A DNA stretch of 64,000 bases from Endomicrobium proavitum (GCF_001027545.1 NZ_CP009498.1:124001-188000); one strand, 5' to 3'; positions 9,671 to 19,576 are shown, numbered from the stretch's first letter. Notes: generated by a model not told the origin, from the letters alone. Program-made: numbers and translations.

Positions 9671-10023
9671 AGGCAACCCCTAACCCCTTGCGGGAGAGGG
9701 ACTTGCAAAGCAAGAGGGAAGTTAATTCCCCTTTTATAAAAAAGGGGTGTCAGGCAAAGCCTGACGGGGTATTTGCCGTTTAGGCTGTTGCCTCTGGTTG
9801 CGAAAAAGAAGGGAAGCACAGAAAGCGAATTGTTTCAAGATTTGTCGTTGCAGTAAAAATTTGAAAATAAAAAGCAGCCTCTGAAACAAGGGGCATTGCC
9901 CCAAGTTCAGGGTGGCAATAATTAATATAAAAATAAATGGCATGCGGTTATAGTTTGTTTGCAACAGTAACATAAAAAAATATAAGTTGAATTCATAGCG
10001 CCACGTGCGCAAGGAGCAACACA
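9671..10023. repeat. Intergenic region with nested palindromes before the AIDA autotransporter
   Basis: No gene. Bases 9702-9714 (CTTGC-AAA-GCAAG), 9728-9747 (CCCCTTTT/AAAAGGGG) and 9749-9765 (GTCAGGC-AAA-GCCTGAC) form three consecutive hairpins typical of a mobile intergenic repeat. A further nested hairpin (CTGAA 9881-9885 with TTCAG 9906-9910, inner GGGGC/GCCCC) lies in the likely leader of the autotransporter mRNA. No promoter is convincing. Confidence 0.6.
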
Positions 10024-13000
10024 ATGAGTATAAAAAAAGAGAAATTATTTGGGACTAAACAGCCTCAAGAATTTTCGCCTTTAGAAAACTATCCGGTATC
10101 ATCGTCCGCCTATTTGGCGTCCGACGAATATGTATCTTCGTCGTTTAGCTCGGCGTGCAGAGGACCGGTTATTACCAGATTTTTTAACGGCGGCAAAAAG
10201 ATTGTGCAAACCGTAGCTCTTACGGCAATGCTCGCCCAAAATTTTGCCCCTTACGCCCACGGCGCTTTCACTTCAAATGTAAATAGCGGCGATGTTGTAT
10301 CAGGAGAAGCAGTATTAAGCGGTACCCAAAACGTTTATAACGGCGGAGTAACGGTTGATATTTTAATTAAAAATTACGGCAATCAGTATGTTTACTCCGG
10401 TGGAATCGCTTCTAACACATATGTGGGCAGCACCGGAACTCAATACGTTTCCGGCGGCACGACGCTTAACATAATAGCATTGAACTATGCTCTGTTATAT
10501 TTACAGTCCGGCGGATACGCTTCGGGCGTAAGTTTTAAGAATGGCGGCGCTATGTATATCTCGTCGGCAAGCGCTGACAACACTTCTTTTGTAAGCGGCG
10601 TGCAGTATGTTTCTTCCGGAGGTGTAGCAAGCAACAACACGTTTGACGTTTACGGTTCTCAAGGCGTTGACGGCGGCAGCGCATATAATAATAGTTTTTA
10701 TAACTCTTATATCAATCAAAGCGTATATTCCGGTATTGCTTCGGGAAATTATTTTTTCTATTCAAGAGAGAACGGCGGACAAGGGCAAACTGTGCAATAC
10801 GCTTCTGTGCTCAATAATTCTTTTTACGGGCAATACGCTTCGCAGTCTATCTATTCCAGCGGTTATGCTTCAGGCAACTATTATACAAATTTTGGATATC
10901 AACAAGTTTCCAACTATGCAAGCGCGTTAGATACTTATTTCGGCGCTTCTGCAACCCAAACTCTTTACTCTTCCGCATACGCTTCTAAAACTGTTTTCAA
11001 CGCGGGAGGGTATCAAAATGTGTCCGCATATGCTTCGGCGGTTGACAATGTTTTGCAAGGCGGTATGTATTCAAGCGCTTACTATCAAAGTTATGTAAGC
11101 GCGTATCAAAGCGTATATTCCGGCGGGCAAGTTTACAGCACGGTTCTTAATGCCGGCGCGTATAGTTATCTTGCAAGCTTTGCGTTTGCGCAGTCAACTA
11201 CAATAAACGCAAGCGCAAGCCAGTATGTGGCAAGTTATGCGTCTTCTTTCGATACAATTATTAGCGGACAAAGCGCCGGCCAAACTTTGGCAAACTATGC
11301 TGTGGCGTCTAATACTTTAATTAATGATTTAGCCTTGCAAGTTGTCAGTTCCGCCGCAAGCGCCTATTCAACTACAATAAACAGCGGAGGAATGCTTGCT
11401 GTCTTGTCTGGCGCAAGAGCTTATAATGTAAACCAATCCTCAGGAGGTTTAATAAGCACAATAGTTGACAGATACGGATATGGCACTTATATTTCAGGAA
11501 GTAACGCTTCCGGAGTTTTTTGGCTTTCGGGAAGTTCGACGTATAATTTTGATCTTTACGGAGGCGTATATACTTCGGTATCCTCCGGTTCCGTATATTC
11601 ATATATAAAACAAGGGCAGCTTACCGTATTATCCGGCGGTACGGCTAACAGCACTACAGTTAATAATTTTGGAGGGTTGTATGTTTACTCGTCAGGGTCG
11701 GCTATAAATACCGTGCAAAATTCCGGCGGGAATATTTATGTAAGCGTTCAGGCAGGACTGGCGGATTATGTTTCCGGAGTGAATGCTTCCGGACAAGCTT
11801 TCTGGCTTTCAGGCGGCACGGCAAGCAACTTTATACTTTATTCCGGCGGAAGTCAGTATGTGGGGCGTTACGGTTCTACCGTAAACGCAACGATAAACAG
11901 CGGCGGACTTTTATATGTGGCTCCTGACGGTTCGGCAATAGGCGTAACGCAATCTTCCGGCGGGGATTTAATTTTTACATTGAGCAACAATAATTCAAAT
12001 TATATTTCAGGAACAAATCAAGACGGCGCAACAATGTATTTGTCGGGAAGTTCGGCGTCAGGTTTTATATTTAACTCCGGCGGCTTTGCAGCCGTGAACA
12101 CGGGCGGAACGATTACCGATACAACAGTAAATTCCGGCGGCAGGCTTGATGTTTCCGGCGGCACTTCTCTTGTTACGGCATCTAATATAATTCAAAGTTC
12201 CGGCGGTAATATTAATGTAAACATTGTGTCTAACAACGGATATAATTCTCTGTTTGTTTCCGGCTCAAATGACAACGGAACGTTTTACGCTTCCGACGGT
12301 TATGCGTCCGGTTTTGTATTGTATAGCGGCGGCTTTTTAGGAGTTTCTTCCGGCGGTATTATGGAGAACACAATACTTAGCGGCGGCTCTATTGCTCTTT
12401 CCGGCGGTTCGCTTTTAAATGTAAGCCAGTTAGCCGGCAATATCAGCGTTTATTTCTCAAGCGGCGACAGTTCAACTTATATTTCCGGAGTAAATCAGTA
12501 TGGCAATTTATTGTATTACTCCGGCGGCACGGGCAGCGGTTTTACGTTTAACTCGGGTATTTGGATGTACGCATCGGGTAGCGGAGTTTCTCTTTATGAC
12601 GTTACCGTTAACTCTTCGGCATATTTCAGCGCCTATTCGGGCGCGTCGGTTGTAGGCATTAAAGTTAACTCCGGCGGAAATTTTATGGTTTCTGAAGTTG
12701 TCGGTTATGACAGCTCTACATATGTTTCCGGCGAAAATCAGTTTGGCAGCAAACTGTATTATGCAAGCGGAGTAGGCAGCGGGTTTGTGCTTAGCGCAGG
12801 TAACAGTTTATATGTTTCTTCCGGCGGGAAAATTTATGATACTTTAATTGAAGGCAAATATGACAGCGATTACGGATATATTTCATCAGCATATGTTTCA
12901 ATGTATAGCGGCAGCGCAATAAATACGGTAATTAACGCCTATGCCTCAATGGGATTTTACAGCGCATATTTATCTAATACAATAGTTAATTCCGGCGGAG

Positions 13001-15624
13001 TAATTTCCGGCGGAACCGCTAATTTGTATAACACAAAAATTAACGGCGGATACGTTTCAGTGGGTTCCGCAAATATGAAAAACACCGAAGTTAACGGCGG
13101 ATGGTTTTATGTTAGCAGCGGAAATTATTACGATACTGTTCTTAACGGAAGTTCTTTGTTAAGCTATTATTCCGCAAATGTAATAGACTTGCAGGTAAAT
13201 TCCGGAGCGCTTGTCATAGGCGGGTCGGGAAATGTTGTAAACGCTCAGATAAATTCCGGCGGTTCTGTTGAGGCTAGCGCCGGAACCTACACCGGAACTA
13301 AAATTGCATACGGCGGATACCAATATTTAAACTATGCAATTGTTGATTTTTCGGGAACGGTTAACGGAATTCAGCTTTTAAATTCTGCCACAATAGGAAT
13401 AAGTACAACGGTTAACTCCGGCGGTTCTCAAATTTTAAATTACTCCGCCAGCGCAATAGACGTTACTCTTAACGGCGGATATCAGTATGTAGGCGGTGGG
13501 GCTACAGCGGCAAATGCTACAGTCAATTCCGGCGGCGTGCAATATGTAGAAGTAGAAGGCACAGCAATGCGTACAACCGTAAATGCCGGAGGAGTTCAAT
13601 CGGTTAATATATTTGCGACTGCGGAAGATACCACTGTTAACGCAGGCGGACGCATGCAAATTAAAAAAGGCAGTTTTATAACTGAAAAAACTAAAATTAA
13701 CGCCGGCGGAACTCTTGACGGATATTCTTTTGACATAGAAGACGTAACTCTTAACGGCGGAAAATGGATTAACGCCGGACAAGCTACCGTTAGAGATTTA
13801 ACCATAAACGGCGGCGTGTTGGATATGCGTAAACAATCTTTCGCGCCGGAATTTACAAATTTCAAAGTTGCCAATTTGTCTGCAAATAACGGCATAATAG
13901 ACATGAGCGTTACTCTCAATTCCGACGGGTCTCCGGCGGATTTGCTTATTATTGACGATTCGTTTGCCGGCAAGGCTTTGATAAGAGTCCATAATACCGG
14001 CGGCGCAGGCGACGAAACTTTTGCCGACGGAATACAGCTTGTTGACGGCGGAGCAATATTAGCCGGCGACGGAACTTTCGGGCTTGTCGGCGGAAAATAC
14101 GATGTCGGCGGATGGGAATATAAACTTTACAGAGGCGGGCTTGACGGAATTTCTAACCCTAACGCTTGGTTCCTTCGTTCCGGAGTTATGCCAAATTACA
14201 CGGATATGTTTAGAACGATTGCCAACGTGCCTATTATAAACGTTGTGCTTGCAAAAACAGGAATGAACTCGCTTGAAAAACGTTTGGGAGATTTGCGCGC
14301 GGCAAATAACGGCGACAATACTCAAGGCGTATGGGTAAGAACGTACGGCAAACAAGCGCAGGTTAACGATTTAATAAAAACAGATTTAACGCTCTTTGGC
14401 GCGGAAGCGGGCTATGATTATCTTATATCTTCCGACGGGTTTAACAAATTATATTTAGGAGTTATGGCAGGCTACATGCTTGCCGACAGTATTAAAACAA
14501 AACAGGCAACCGGCTCTTACAGCAAGGGAAACGGAGAATCTCCAAGCGCCGGAGCTTATTTGTCTTACGTAGCCGGCAACGGCTGGTTTGTTGACGCAAC
14601 GGCAAGAAATTTCTGGACAAAGCTGGATATGACAAATATCGCTTCAGACGGCACGGAGCTTATGTTTAAACCGGAAAGAAATATTTTTGCCGCAAGCGTT
14701 GAAGTAGGCAAAACGTTTACTTCCAAACTGTCCGACAATTCTTACTTAAGAATAGAGCCTAAAGCCGAACTTCAGTATTATAAAGCAAACGGCAATCAAA
14801 CAGACGTTTCAAACGGCGTAGGCAGCATAGTTTACGACGATGCGGATTACTTCAACGGAAAACTTGCGCTACTTTTAGGGCTTACAAAAATTAAAACAAA
14901 CGGACTTATTTTTGAACCGTATGTTGAAGTTGCTTATAACAACGAATTTGCCGGCAAGGGCGATATCAGTTACGGCGGCGCGGACTATAAGTCTGACTTG
15001 TCCGGCGGAAACTTTGAAGGTTCTTTGGGTTTAAACGTAAATCTTGCAAAAGGAACTTACATTTACGCGCAAGCAACTTATGAAAACGGACAAAAGGTAG
15101 ATGCTATAGGCGCAAATTTGGGCATACGTTACGGCTTCGGCTCAACTGCTGCGGCAGAAAAACAACAGCCGGCAAAAAAAATTCAGACTGATGTTAATAA
15201 TGTTAACGCGGCAGCCGTTGGCGTAGAAGAATCCGGAACCGAAAAAATAACGGCTGTTCAAAAAACCGTAAACTCTCAAGGCAAAACCTATTCAAGAGAT
15301 TTCTATTTTGCCACTATAAACTTTGATCACGGCAAGTCCGACATCAATCATAAATCTGCGGACATTGTCAGATCTGCCGCTGAGAAAATAAGACAGTTGC
15401 AGTATAATTACGTTGTAATTGAAGGTCATACCGATTCAACCGGCGATTTTAAACATAAGCAGGAACTTTCAAGAACGCGCGCAAAAGCCGTTCGCGATAT
15501 GTTAATAGGCGCGGGAATTCCGGTAGGTAAAATAGTAACTATCGGCTACGGCGACAGCCAGTTGAAAAACGTTGATTCTCAAGGCGAAGCGCAAAACAGA
15601 AAAGTTGATATTACAATAAGATAG
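10024..15624 (+). CDS. Giant AIDA-repeat autotransporter with C-terminal OmpA domain
   Basis: 1866 residues; start ATG behind AAGGAG. An extended signal region (hydrophobic stretch about 60-82, ending near YAHG) leads into a passenger of about 1200 residues made of strand-loop-strand repeats with recurring NSGG, SSGG and VNSGG turns, as in AIDA-I, TibA and Ag43-type adhesins. An autotransporter barrel follows (about 1430-1705, from GVWVRTYGK to LGIRYGFG). Unlike usual autotransporters, the barrel is not the end: about 50 linker residues and an OmpA-type peptidoglycan-binding domain (about 1755-1866, with VIEGHTDSTGD and AQNRKVDITIR) follow. The upstream heptosyltransferase probably glycosylates the passenger. 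Likely role: surface adhesin anchored to the wall from the periplasmic side. Terminator follows. Confidence 0.9.
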   Translation: MSIKKEKLFGTKQPQEFSPLENYPVSSSAYLASDEYVSSSFSSACRGPVITRFFNGGKKIVQTVALTAMLAQNFAPYAHGAFTSNVNSGDVVSGEAVLSGTQNVYNGGVTVDILIKNYGNQYVYSGGIASNTYVGSTGTQYVSGGTTLNIIALNYALLYLQSGGYASGVSFKNGGAMYISSASADNTSFVSGVQYVSSGGVASNNTFDVYGSQGVDGGSAYNNSFYNSYINQSVYSGIASGNYFFYSRENGGQGQTVQYASVLNNSFYGQYASQSIYSSGYASGNYYTNFGYQQVSNYASALDTYFGASATQTLYSSAYASKTVFNAGGYQNVSAYASAVDNVLQGGMYSSAYYQSYVSAYQSVYSGGQVYSTVLNAGAYSYLASFAFAQSTTINASASQYVASYASSFDTIISGQSAGQTLANYAVASNTLINDLALQVVSSAASAYSTTINSGGMLAVLSGARAYNVNQSSGGLISTIVDRYGYGTYISGSNASGVFWLSGSSTYNFDLYGGVYTSVSSGSVYSYIKQGQLTVLSGGTANSTTVNNFGGLYVYSSGSAINTVQNSGGNIYVSVQAGLADYVSGVNASGQAFWLSGGTASNFILYSGGSQYVGRYGSTVNATINSGGLLYVAPDGSAIGVTQSSGGDLIFTLSNNNSNYISGTNQDGATMYLSGSSASGFIFNSGGFAAVNTGGTITDTTVNSGGRLDVSGGTSLVTASNIIQSSGGNINVNIVSNNGYNSLFVSGSNDNGTFYASDGYASGFVLYSGGFLGVSSGGIMENTILSGGSIALSGGSLLNVSQLAGNISVYFSSGDSSTYISGVNQYGNLLYYSGGTGSGFTFNSGIWMYASGSGVSLYDVTVNSSAYFSAYSGASVVGIKVNSGGNFMVSEVVGYDSSTYVSGENQFGSKLYYASGVGSGFVLSAGNSLYVSSGGKIYDTLIEGKYDSDYGYISSAYVSMYSGSAINTVINAYASMGFYSAYLSNTIVNSGGVISGGTANLYNTKINGGYVSVGSANMKNTEVNGGWFYVSSGNYYDTVLNGSSLLSYYSANVIDLQVNSGALVIGGSGNVVNAQINSGGSVEASAGTYTGTKIAYGGYQYLNYAIVDFSGTVNGIQLLNSATIGISTTVNSGGSQILNYSASAIDVTLNGGYQYVGGGATAANATVNSGGVQYVEVEGTAMRTTVNAGGVQSVNIFATAEDTTVNAGGRMQIKKGSFITEKTKINAGGTLDGYSFDIEDVTLNGGKWINAGQATVRDLTINGGVLDMRKQSFAPEFTNFKVANLSANNGIIDMSVTLNSDGSPADLLIIDDSFAGKALIRVHNTGGAGDETFADGIQLVDGGAILAGDGTFGLVGGKYDVGGWEYKLYRGGLDGISNPNAWFLRSGVMPNYTDMFRTIANVPIINVVLAKTGMNSLEKRLGDLRAANNGDNTQGVWVRTYGKQAQVNDLIKTDLTLFGAEAGYDYLISSDGFNKLYLGVMAGYMLADSIKTKQATGSYSKGNGESPSAGAYLSYVAGNGWFVDATARNFWTKLDMTNIASDGTELMFKPERNIFAASVEVGKTFTSKLSDNSYLRIEPKAELQYYKANGNQTDVSNGVGSIVYDDADYFNGKLALLLGLTKIKTNGLIFEPYVEVAYNNEFAGKGDISYGGADYKSDLSGGNFEGSLGLNVNLAKGTYIYAQATYENGQKVDAIGANLGIRYGFGSTAAAEKQQPAKKIQTDVNNVNAAAVGVEESGTEKITAVQKTVNSQGKTYSRDFYFATINFDHGKSDINHKSADIVRSAAEKIRQLQYNYVVIEGHTDSTGDFKHKQELSRTRAKAVRDMLIGAGIPVGKIVTIGYGDSQLKNVDSQGEAQNRKVDITIR

Positions 15625-15650
15625 CGGCAAGACGTTTCAAAGGTAGTAAA

Positions 15651-15687
15651 AAGCGGCGCGTGGCAATTGCTACGCGCCGCTTTTTTT
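15651..15687 (+). terminator. Rho-independent terminator after the AIDA autotransporter
   Basis: 11-base GC-rich stem (15651-15661 with 15672-15682), self-complementary inner loop, seven Ts. The loop and T-tail overlap the likely alaS promoter. Confidence 0.92.
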
Positions 15688-15695
15688 GGTAAAAT
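15667..15695 (+). promoter_or_regulatory. Likely alaS promoter
   Basis: TTGCTA (15667-15672), 17-base spacer, TAAAAT (15690-15695). It is embedded in the preceding terminator. The leader to the alaS ATG would be about 29 bases. Confidence 0.5.
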
Positions 15696-15730
15696 TAGCT
15701 CAATTATTAAATATTTTTAGGATTTTAAAA

Positions 15731-18361
15731 ATGAATAAACCGTCTGCAAAAATTAGAGCTGAATTTTTAGATTTTTTTAAAGAACAAGGCTGCAAAACAG
15801 TTCCGTCGGATTCGTTAATTCCGTCTGGCGATAAAACTTTGTTGTTTACTTCCGCCGGAATGGTGCAATTTAAACAGCACTTTTTAGGACAAAGCAACGA
15901 TACTTTTACCCGCGCGGCAAGCTGCCAGAAATGTTTTAGAACTTCGGATATAGAAAACGTAGGCATAACTTCAAGACATTTAACTTTTTTTGAAATGCTC
16001 GGCAATTTCAGTTTCGGAGATTATTTCAAAAAAGAAGCTATAGCGTGGGCTTATGAATTTTTAACAAAAAATATGTCGCTTCCGAAAGATAAACTTTATT
16101 TTACGGTGTATAAAGACGACGACGAAGCCGCGGAAATTTGGAAGAAACTTGTTCCTTTCGACAGAATTATAAAAATGGGCGAAGATACAAATTTTTGGAA
16201 TATGGGCGACACCGGCCCTTGCGGACCGTGTTCTGAAATTTTAATTGATCTCGGCGAAGATATGAGCTGCGGAAAGCCGGACTGCGGGCCTGCATGCAGC
16301 TGCGACAGACATCTTGAAATTTGGAATTTGGTGTTTACTCAATTTGATAAACAACCGGACGGTTCTTTGAAACCGTTGCCCAGAAAAAATATTGATACCG
16401 GAATGGGTTTGGAAAGAATAGTTGCGGCGGCAAACGGCAAAAAAAGTATTTTTGAAACAGATTTGTTCATGCCTATAATAGAAAACGCGGCGGACATTTT
16501 AAAAATTAAAGCCGAAGGCAAAAATATTTCAAAATTAAGAATGATTGCAGACCACTCGCGCGCCGTAACGTTTTTAATTTCCGACGGAGTTTTGCCGTCT
16601 AATGAAGGGCGCGGTTATGTTTTGAGAAGAATTTTAAGAAGAGCTTTAAGAGCCGGAAAACTTTTCGGTTACAATAAACCTTTTATATCCGATTTGTCGG
16701 ATTCCGTTTTTAAAATTATGGAACCGGCTTATCCGGAGCTCTCTTCCAAACTTGCAAACATAAAATCCATAATAAAAATAGAAGAAGAGAAATTTTTGGA
16801 AACGCTTGAATCCGGGTCTAACGTTTTAAATAATATTATAAATGCGTATCAAGCTAAAAAAGCTTCGCAGTTAAGCGGCGAGGATGTTTTTAAACTTTAC
16901 GACACTTACGGTTTTCCTTACGATTTAACAAAAGAAATAGCGGCTGAAAGCGGTTTAACGGTGGACGAGAAAGGTTTTAAACGGCAGCAAAAAGCGGCTC
17001 AAGAAAAATCTCGCGCGGCGTGGGGCGGAAGCGGCGAGAAAGACGTAACTTTCTATTCCATACTTCATAAAAAAACCGGCGACACGGAATTTACGGGCTA
17101 TAATCATTACACGTCGTTATCCAAAGTTTTGGCCGTCATAAAAGATTCAAAAGAAGTTTCTGAAATTGCATCCGGCGATACGGCCGAGGTTGTTTTTGAT
17201 AAAACTCCTTTTTATGCGCTTTCCGGCGGACAAAGCTCGGATAAAGGCTTTATTTTAAACGATAATTTTAAAGCTGAAGTTATTGACGTAGTTAAGCCTA
17301 TAGGAAATTTATTTGTTCATAAAATAAAAGTTTTAGACGGCGTTTTAAAAACCGGCGATAAGGTTAATGCCGATATAAACATAGAGCGCAGAAAACAAAT
17401 TGCGCGTCATCATACCGCTACGCATTTGCTTCACAAAGCGCTTCGCGAAGCTTTCGGCGAGCACATAACGCAGGCCGGTTCTCTTGTGGCGCCGGATTAT
17501 TTACGTTTTGACTTCACGCATTTTGCGCCGGTAAAAAAAGAAGATTTAATAAAAATTGAAAACAGAATAAACGCGGTAATTCGCGCAAATATGCCCGTAA
17601 ATATAGAAAGTATGGATATAAACAAAGCCAGAAAACACGGAGCAATGGCGCTTTTCGGAGAAAAATACGGCGAAGTAGTTAGAACCGTTACAGTTGTTGA
17701 TAACGACGCAAATTGTAATTTCTCCATGGAGCTTTGCGGCGGAACTCATATAGAGCGCACCGGCGACATAGGGTTTTTTAAAATAGTTTCGGAATCTTCC
17801 GTGGCGGCGGGCGTAAGAAGAATAGAAGCCGTTGCCGGTTTTGCGGCTGAAAATTACGTTTTAAACGAAGAAAATAATATTTTAAAAACCGCAGAACTTC
17901 TCTCTGTTTCCAAAGATGAAATTTTAAATAAGACGCAAAAAATTCTTGCGGATTATAAAAAGCTTGAGCAGGAATTAAATACTTTTAAAAGCAGTTTAAT
18001 ATCTGCGGATATTGACAATTACGTCAAAGAAGCAAAAGATGTTAACGGAATAAAATTTTTAACCGTCCGCGTTGCGGACGTTGACGTGAAATCTTTAAGA
18101 GACATGTCGGATAAACTAAAAGAAAAACTTAAAAGCGCGGTTATTTTAATAGTTTCAAAAAGCGCCGATAAAGCCTCTTTTATAGTTTCAGTAACGGCTG
18201 ACAACGTTGACAAGGGGTTTAATGCCGGCAAAATTGCAAAATCTTTTGCCGCAGAAATAGGCGGCTCCGGCGGCGGAAAACCGGACTTTGCCCAAGGCGG
18301 AGCAAAAGATTTGTCAAAAATAGACGTCGCGATAAAAAACGTTGAAAAGTATTTGAAATAA
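15731..18361 (+). CDS. alaS: Alanyl-tRNA synthetase
   Basis: Charges tRNA-Ala. 876 residues, normal length. The class II catalytic core starts at AEFLDFFKEQGC, and LLFTSAGMVQFKQHFLG is characteristic of AlaRS. The editing domain shows the zinc ligands HTATH and, further on, CGGTH, which hydrolyse mischarged Ser/Gly-tRNA. The C-terminal DHHA1 domain carries GGSGGGKPDFAQGGA. I chose ATG 15731, where AGGA lies 10 bases upstream and the homologous start MNKPSAKIRAEFLDFF begins; an in-frame upstream start at 15686 would add 15 unrelated residues encoded in the terminator tail. Confidence 0.98.
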   Translation: MNKPSAKIRAEFLDFFKEQGCKTVPSDSLIPSGDKTLLFTSAGMVQFKQHFLGQSNDTFTRAASCQKCFRTSDIENVGITSRHLTFFEMLGNFSFGDYFKKEAIAWAYEFLTKNMSLPKDKLYFTVYKDDDEAAEIWKKLVPFDRIIKMGEDTNFWNMGDTGPCGPCSEILIDLGEDMSCGKPDCGPACSCDRHLEIWNLVFTQFDKQPDGSLKPLPRKNIDTGMGLERIVAAANGKKSIFETDLFMPIIENAADILKIKAEGKNISKLRMIADHSRAVTFLISDGVLPSNEGRGYVLRRILRRALRAGKLFGYNKPFISDLSDSVFKIMEPAYPELSSKLANIKSIIKIEEEKFLETLESGSNVLNNIINAYQAKKASQLSGEDVFKLYDTYGFPYDLTKEIAAESGLTVDEKGFKRQQKAAQEKSRAAWGGSGEKDVTFYSILHKKTGDTEFTGYNHYTSLSKVLAVIKDSKEVSEIASGDTAEVVFDKTPFYALSGGQSSDKGFILNDNFKAEVIDVVKPIGNLFVHKIKVLDGVLKTGDKVNADINIERRKQIARHHTATHLLHKALREAFGEHITQAGSLVAPDYLRFDFTHFAPVKKEDLIKIENRINAVIRANMPVNIESMDINKARKHGAMALFGEKYGEVVRTVTVVDNDANCNFSMELCGGTHIERTGDIGFFKIVSESSVAAGVRRIEAVAGFAAENYVLNEENNILKTAELLSVSKDEILNKTQKILADYKKLEQELNTFKSSLISADIDNYVKEAKDVNGIKFLTVRVADVDVKSLRDMSDKLKEKLKSAVILIVSKSADKASFIVSVTADNVDKGFNAGKIAKSFAAEIGGSGGGKPDFAQGGAKDLSKIDVAIKNVEKYLK

Positions 18362-18475
18362 AGTAGCAAGTAGGAAGGAGTAGGGAGCAAGTAAAAAATA
18401 ATAGGTAAAAGGTAACAAATAGCAGGGGCGGTTATATCAATAAAATTATCTTTTAATATCCAAAAGAGGAATATT

Positions 18476-18997
18476 ATGTCTAAATACGTTTCTTTAACTG
18501 CAATCGGTAAAGATAAACCGGGAATTGTCGGCGCAATAACAAAAGTTTTATACGAGCTTAATTGTAATATTGAAGATTCCACAATGACAATTCTTTACGG
18601 GCAGTTTGCAATGATTCTCATTATAAAACTTCCCGCAAAGTTTTCTCAAAAAACTTTGTCTTCAAAACTGGCAAAACTTAGCGGACTTTCTTTTTCCTAT
18701 TCAAAACTTTCTTCCGTTACGGATAAAAAAACAAAAAAACAAAACGCGTTTGTAATTTCGGTTTACGGAGCCGATAAGCCCGGCATAGTTTATAAAGTAA
18801 GCGAATTTTTAGCGGGTAAAAAAATTAACATAACGGACGTCCAGACTATGGCGTCTAAAAAAACTTACATAATGCTTATAGAGGCTCAATTCCCAAACGC
18901 TCTTTCCGAATTGAAAGTTTCAAAAGAACTCTCCGCTTTGGCCGCAAGTCTTGGCGTAACGGTATCGTTAAATAAAGCAGAGCTTTCCCGGATATGA
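18476..18997 (+). CDS. Double-ACT-domain regulatory protein (GcvR-like)
   Basis: 173 residues with two tandem ACT domains, about 4-80 (VSLTAIGKDKPGIVGAIT) and 92-168 (VISVYGADKPGIVYKVSE). ACT domains bind amino acids; proteins with just two of them are usually annotated as glycine-cleavage regulator GcvR-like. No DNA-binding domain is visible, as in GcvR. The specific ligand is unknown, and an ACT-domain role unrelated to gcv is equally possible. RBS AGAGG lies before the ATG. The stop overlaps the def start (ATGA), so they are translationally coupled. The 114-base gap before it holds only purine-rich degenerate repeat. Confidence 0.82.
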   Translation: MSKYVSLTAIGKDKPGIVGAITKVLYELNCNIEDSTMTILYGQFAMILIIKLPAKFSQKTLSSKLAKLSGLSFSYSKLSSVTDKKTKKQNAFVISVYGADKPGIVYKVSEFLAGKKINITDVQTMASKKTYIMLIEAQFPNALSELKVSKELSALAASLGVTVSLNKAELSRI

Positions 18998-19485
18998 GCG
19001 TTTTGCCGATTATAACCATTCCCAACCCTTTGCTGAAACAAAAATCTCTTCCGGTTGAAAATATAACGGAAGAAGTTAAAGAGCTTGTTGAGAATATGCG
19101 CGAGACAATGCTTTTTCATAAATCTTGCGTAGGCATTGCAGCCGTGCAGGTTGCGGCATTATCAAGAATAATCATTGTAGATGTTTCTCTTGCGCAGACG
19201 CCTCACAGAAGCTCGGGGCTTCTTGTTATGATTAATCCCGTTATCGCTTATTCGTCGGGAAAATCAAGTTCTCGGGAGGGGTGTTTAAGCGTTCCTGATT
19301 TTATCGGTTCGGTAACAAGAAAAAAGAAAATTGAAGTTGAATATTTGGATATCAACGGGCAAAAACAGCGTTTAAAAACAGAAGGCTTTGAAGCGGTCTG
19401 CATTCAGCACGAAATAGATCATCTTGACGGATACGTTTTTTTAGACAGAGTTACTTCGGTAAAAACCGACGTATTTAGAAGATAA
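18994..19485 (+). CDS. def: Peptide deformylase
   Basis: Removes the formyl group from the N-terminal methionine of new proteins. 163 residues. All three motifs are present: GIAAVQ (motif 1, usually GxGLAAxQ), EGCLSVP (motif 2 with the metal-binding Cys) and QHEIDHLDG (motif 3 with the two His ligands and catalytic Glu). The start overlaps the ACT gene stop by four bases. tRNA-Arg follows 9 bases after the stop. Confidence 0.97.
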   Translation: MSVLPIITIPNPLLKQKSLPVENITEEVKELVENMRETMLFHKSCVGIAAVQVAALSRIIIVDVSLAQTPHRSSGLLVMINPVIAYSSGKSSSREGCLSVPDFIGSVTRKKKIEVEYLDINGQKQRLKTEGFEAVCIQHEIDHLDGYVFLDRVTSVKTDVFRR

Positions 19486-19494
19486 ATAAAAAAT

Positions 19495-19566
19495 GCGCTC
19501 ATAGTCCAATGGATAGGACATCGGTTTCCGGAACCGACGATTCCGGTTCAAGTCCGGATGGGCGCT
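19495..19566 (+). tRNA. tRNA-Arg (anticodon CCG)
   Basis: 72 bases. Acceptor GCGCTCA pairs with TGGGCGC, the anticodon stem TCGGT/ACCGA encloses TTCCGGA with CCG at 19528-19530, and the T-arm is TCCGGTTCAAGTCCGGA. No encoded CCA. Confidence 0.95.
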
Positions 19567-19576
19567 TGCGATAAAT

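Noticed and set aside
15686-15730. Upstream start of alaS adding 15 residues
   Set aside because: The extra codons lie in the terminator tail and promoter; the ATG at 15731 has a ribosome site and the expected AlaRS N-terminus.
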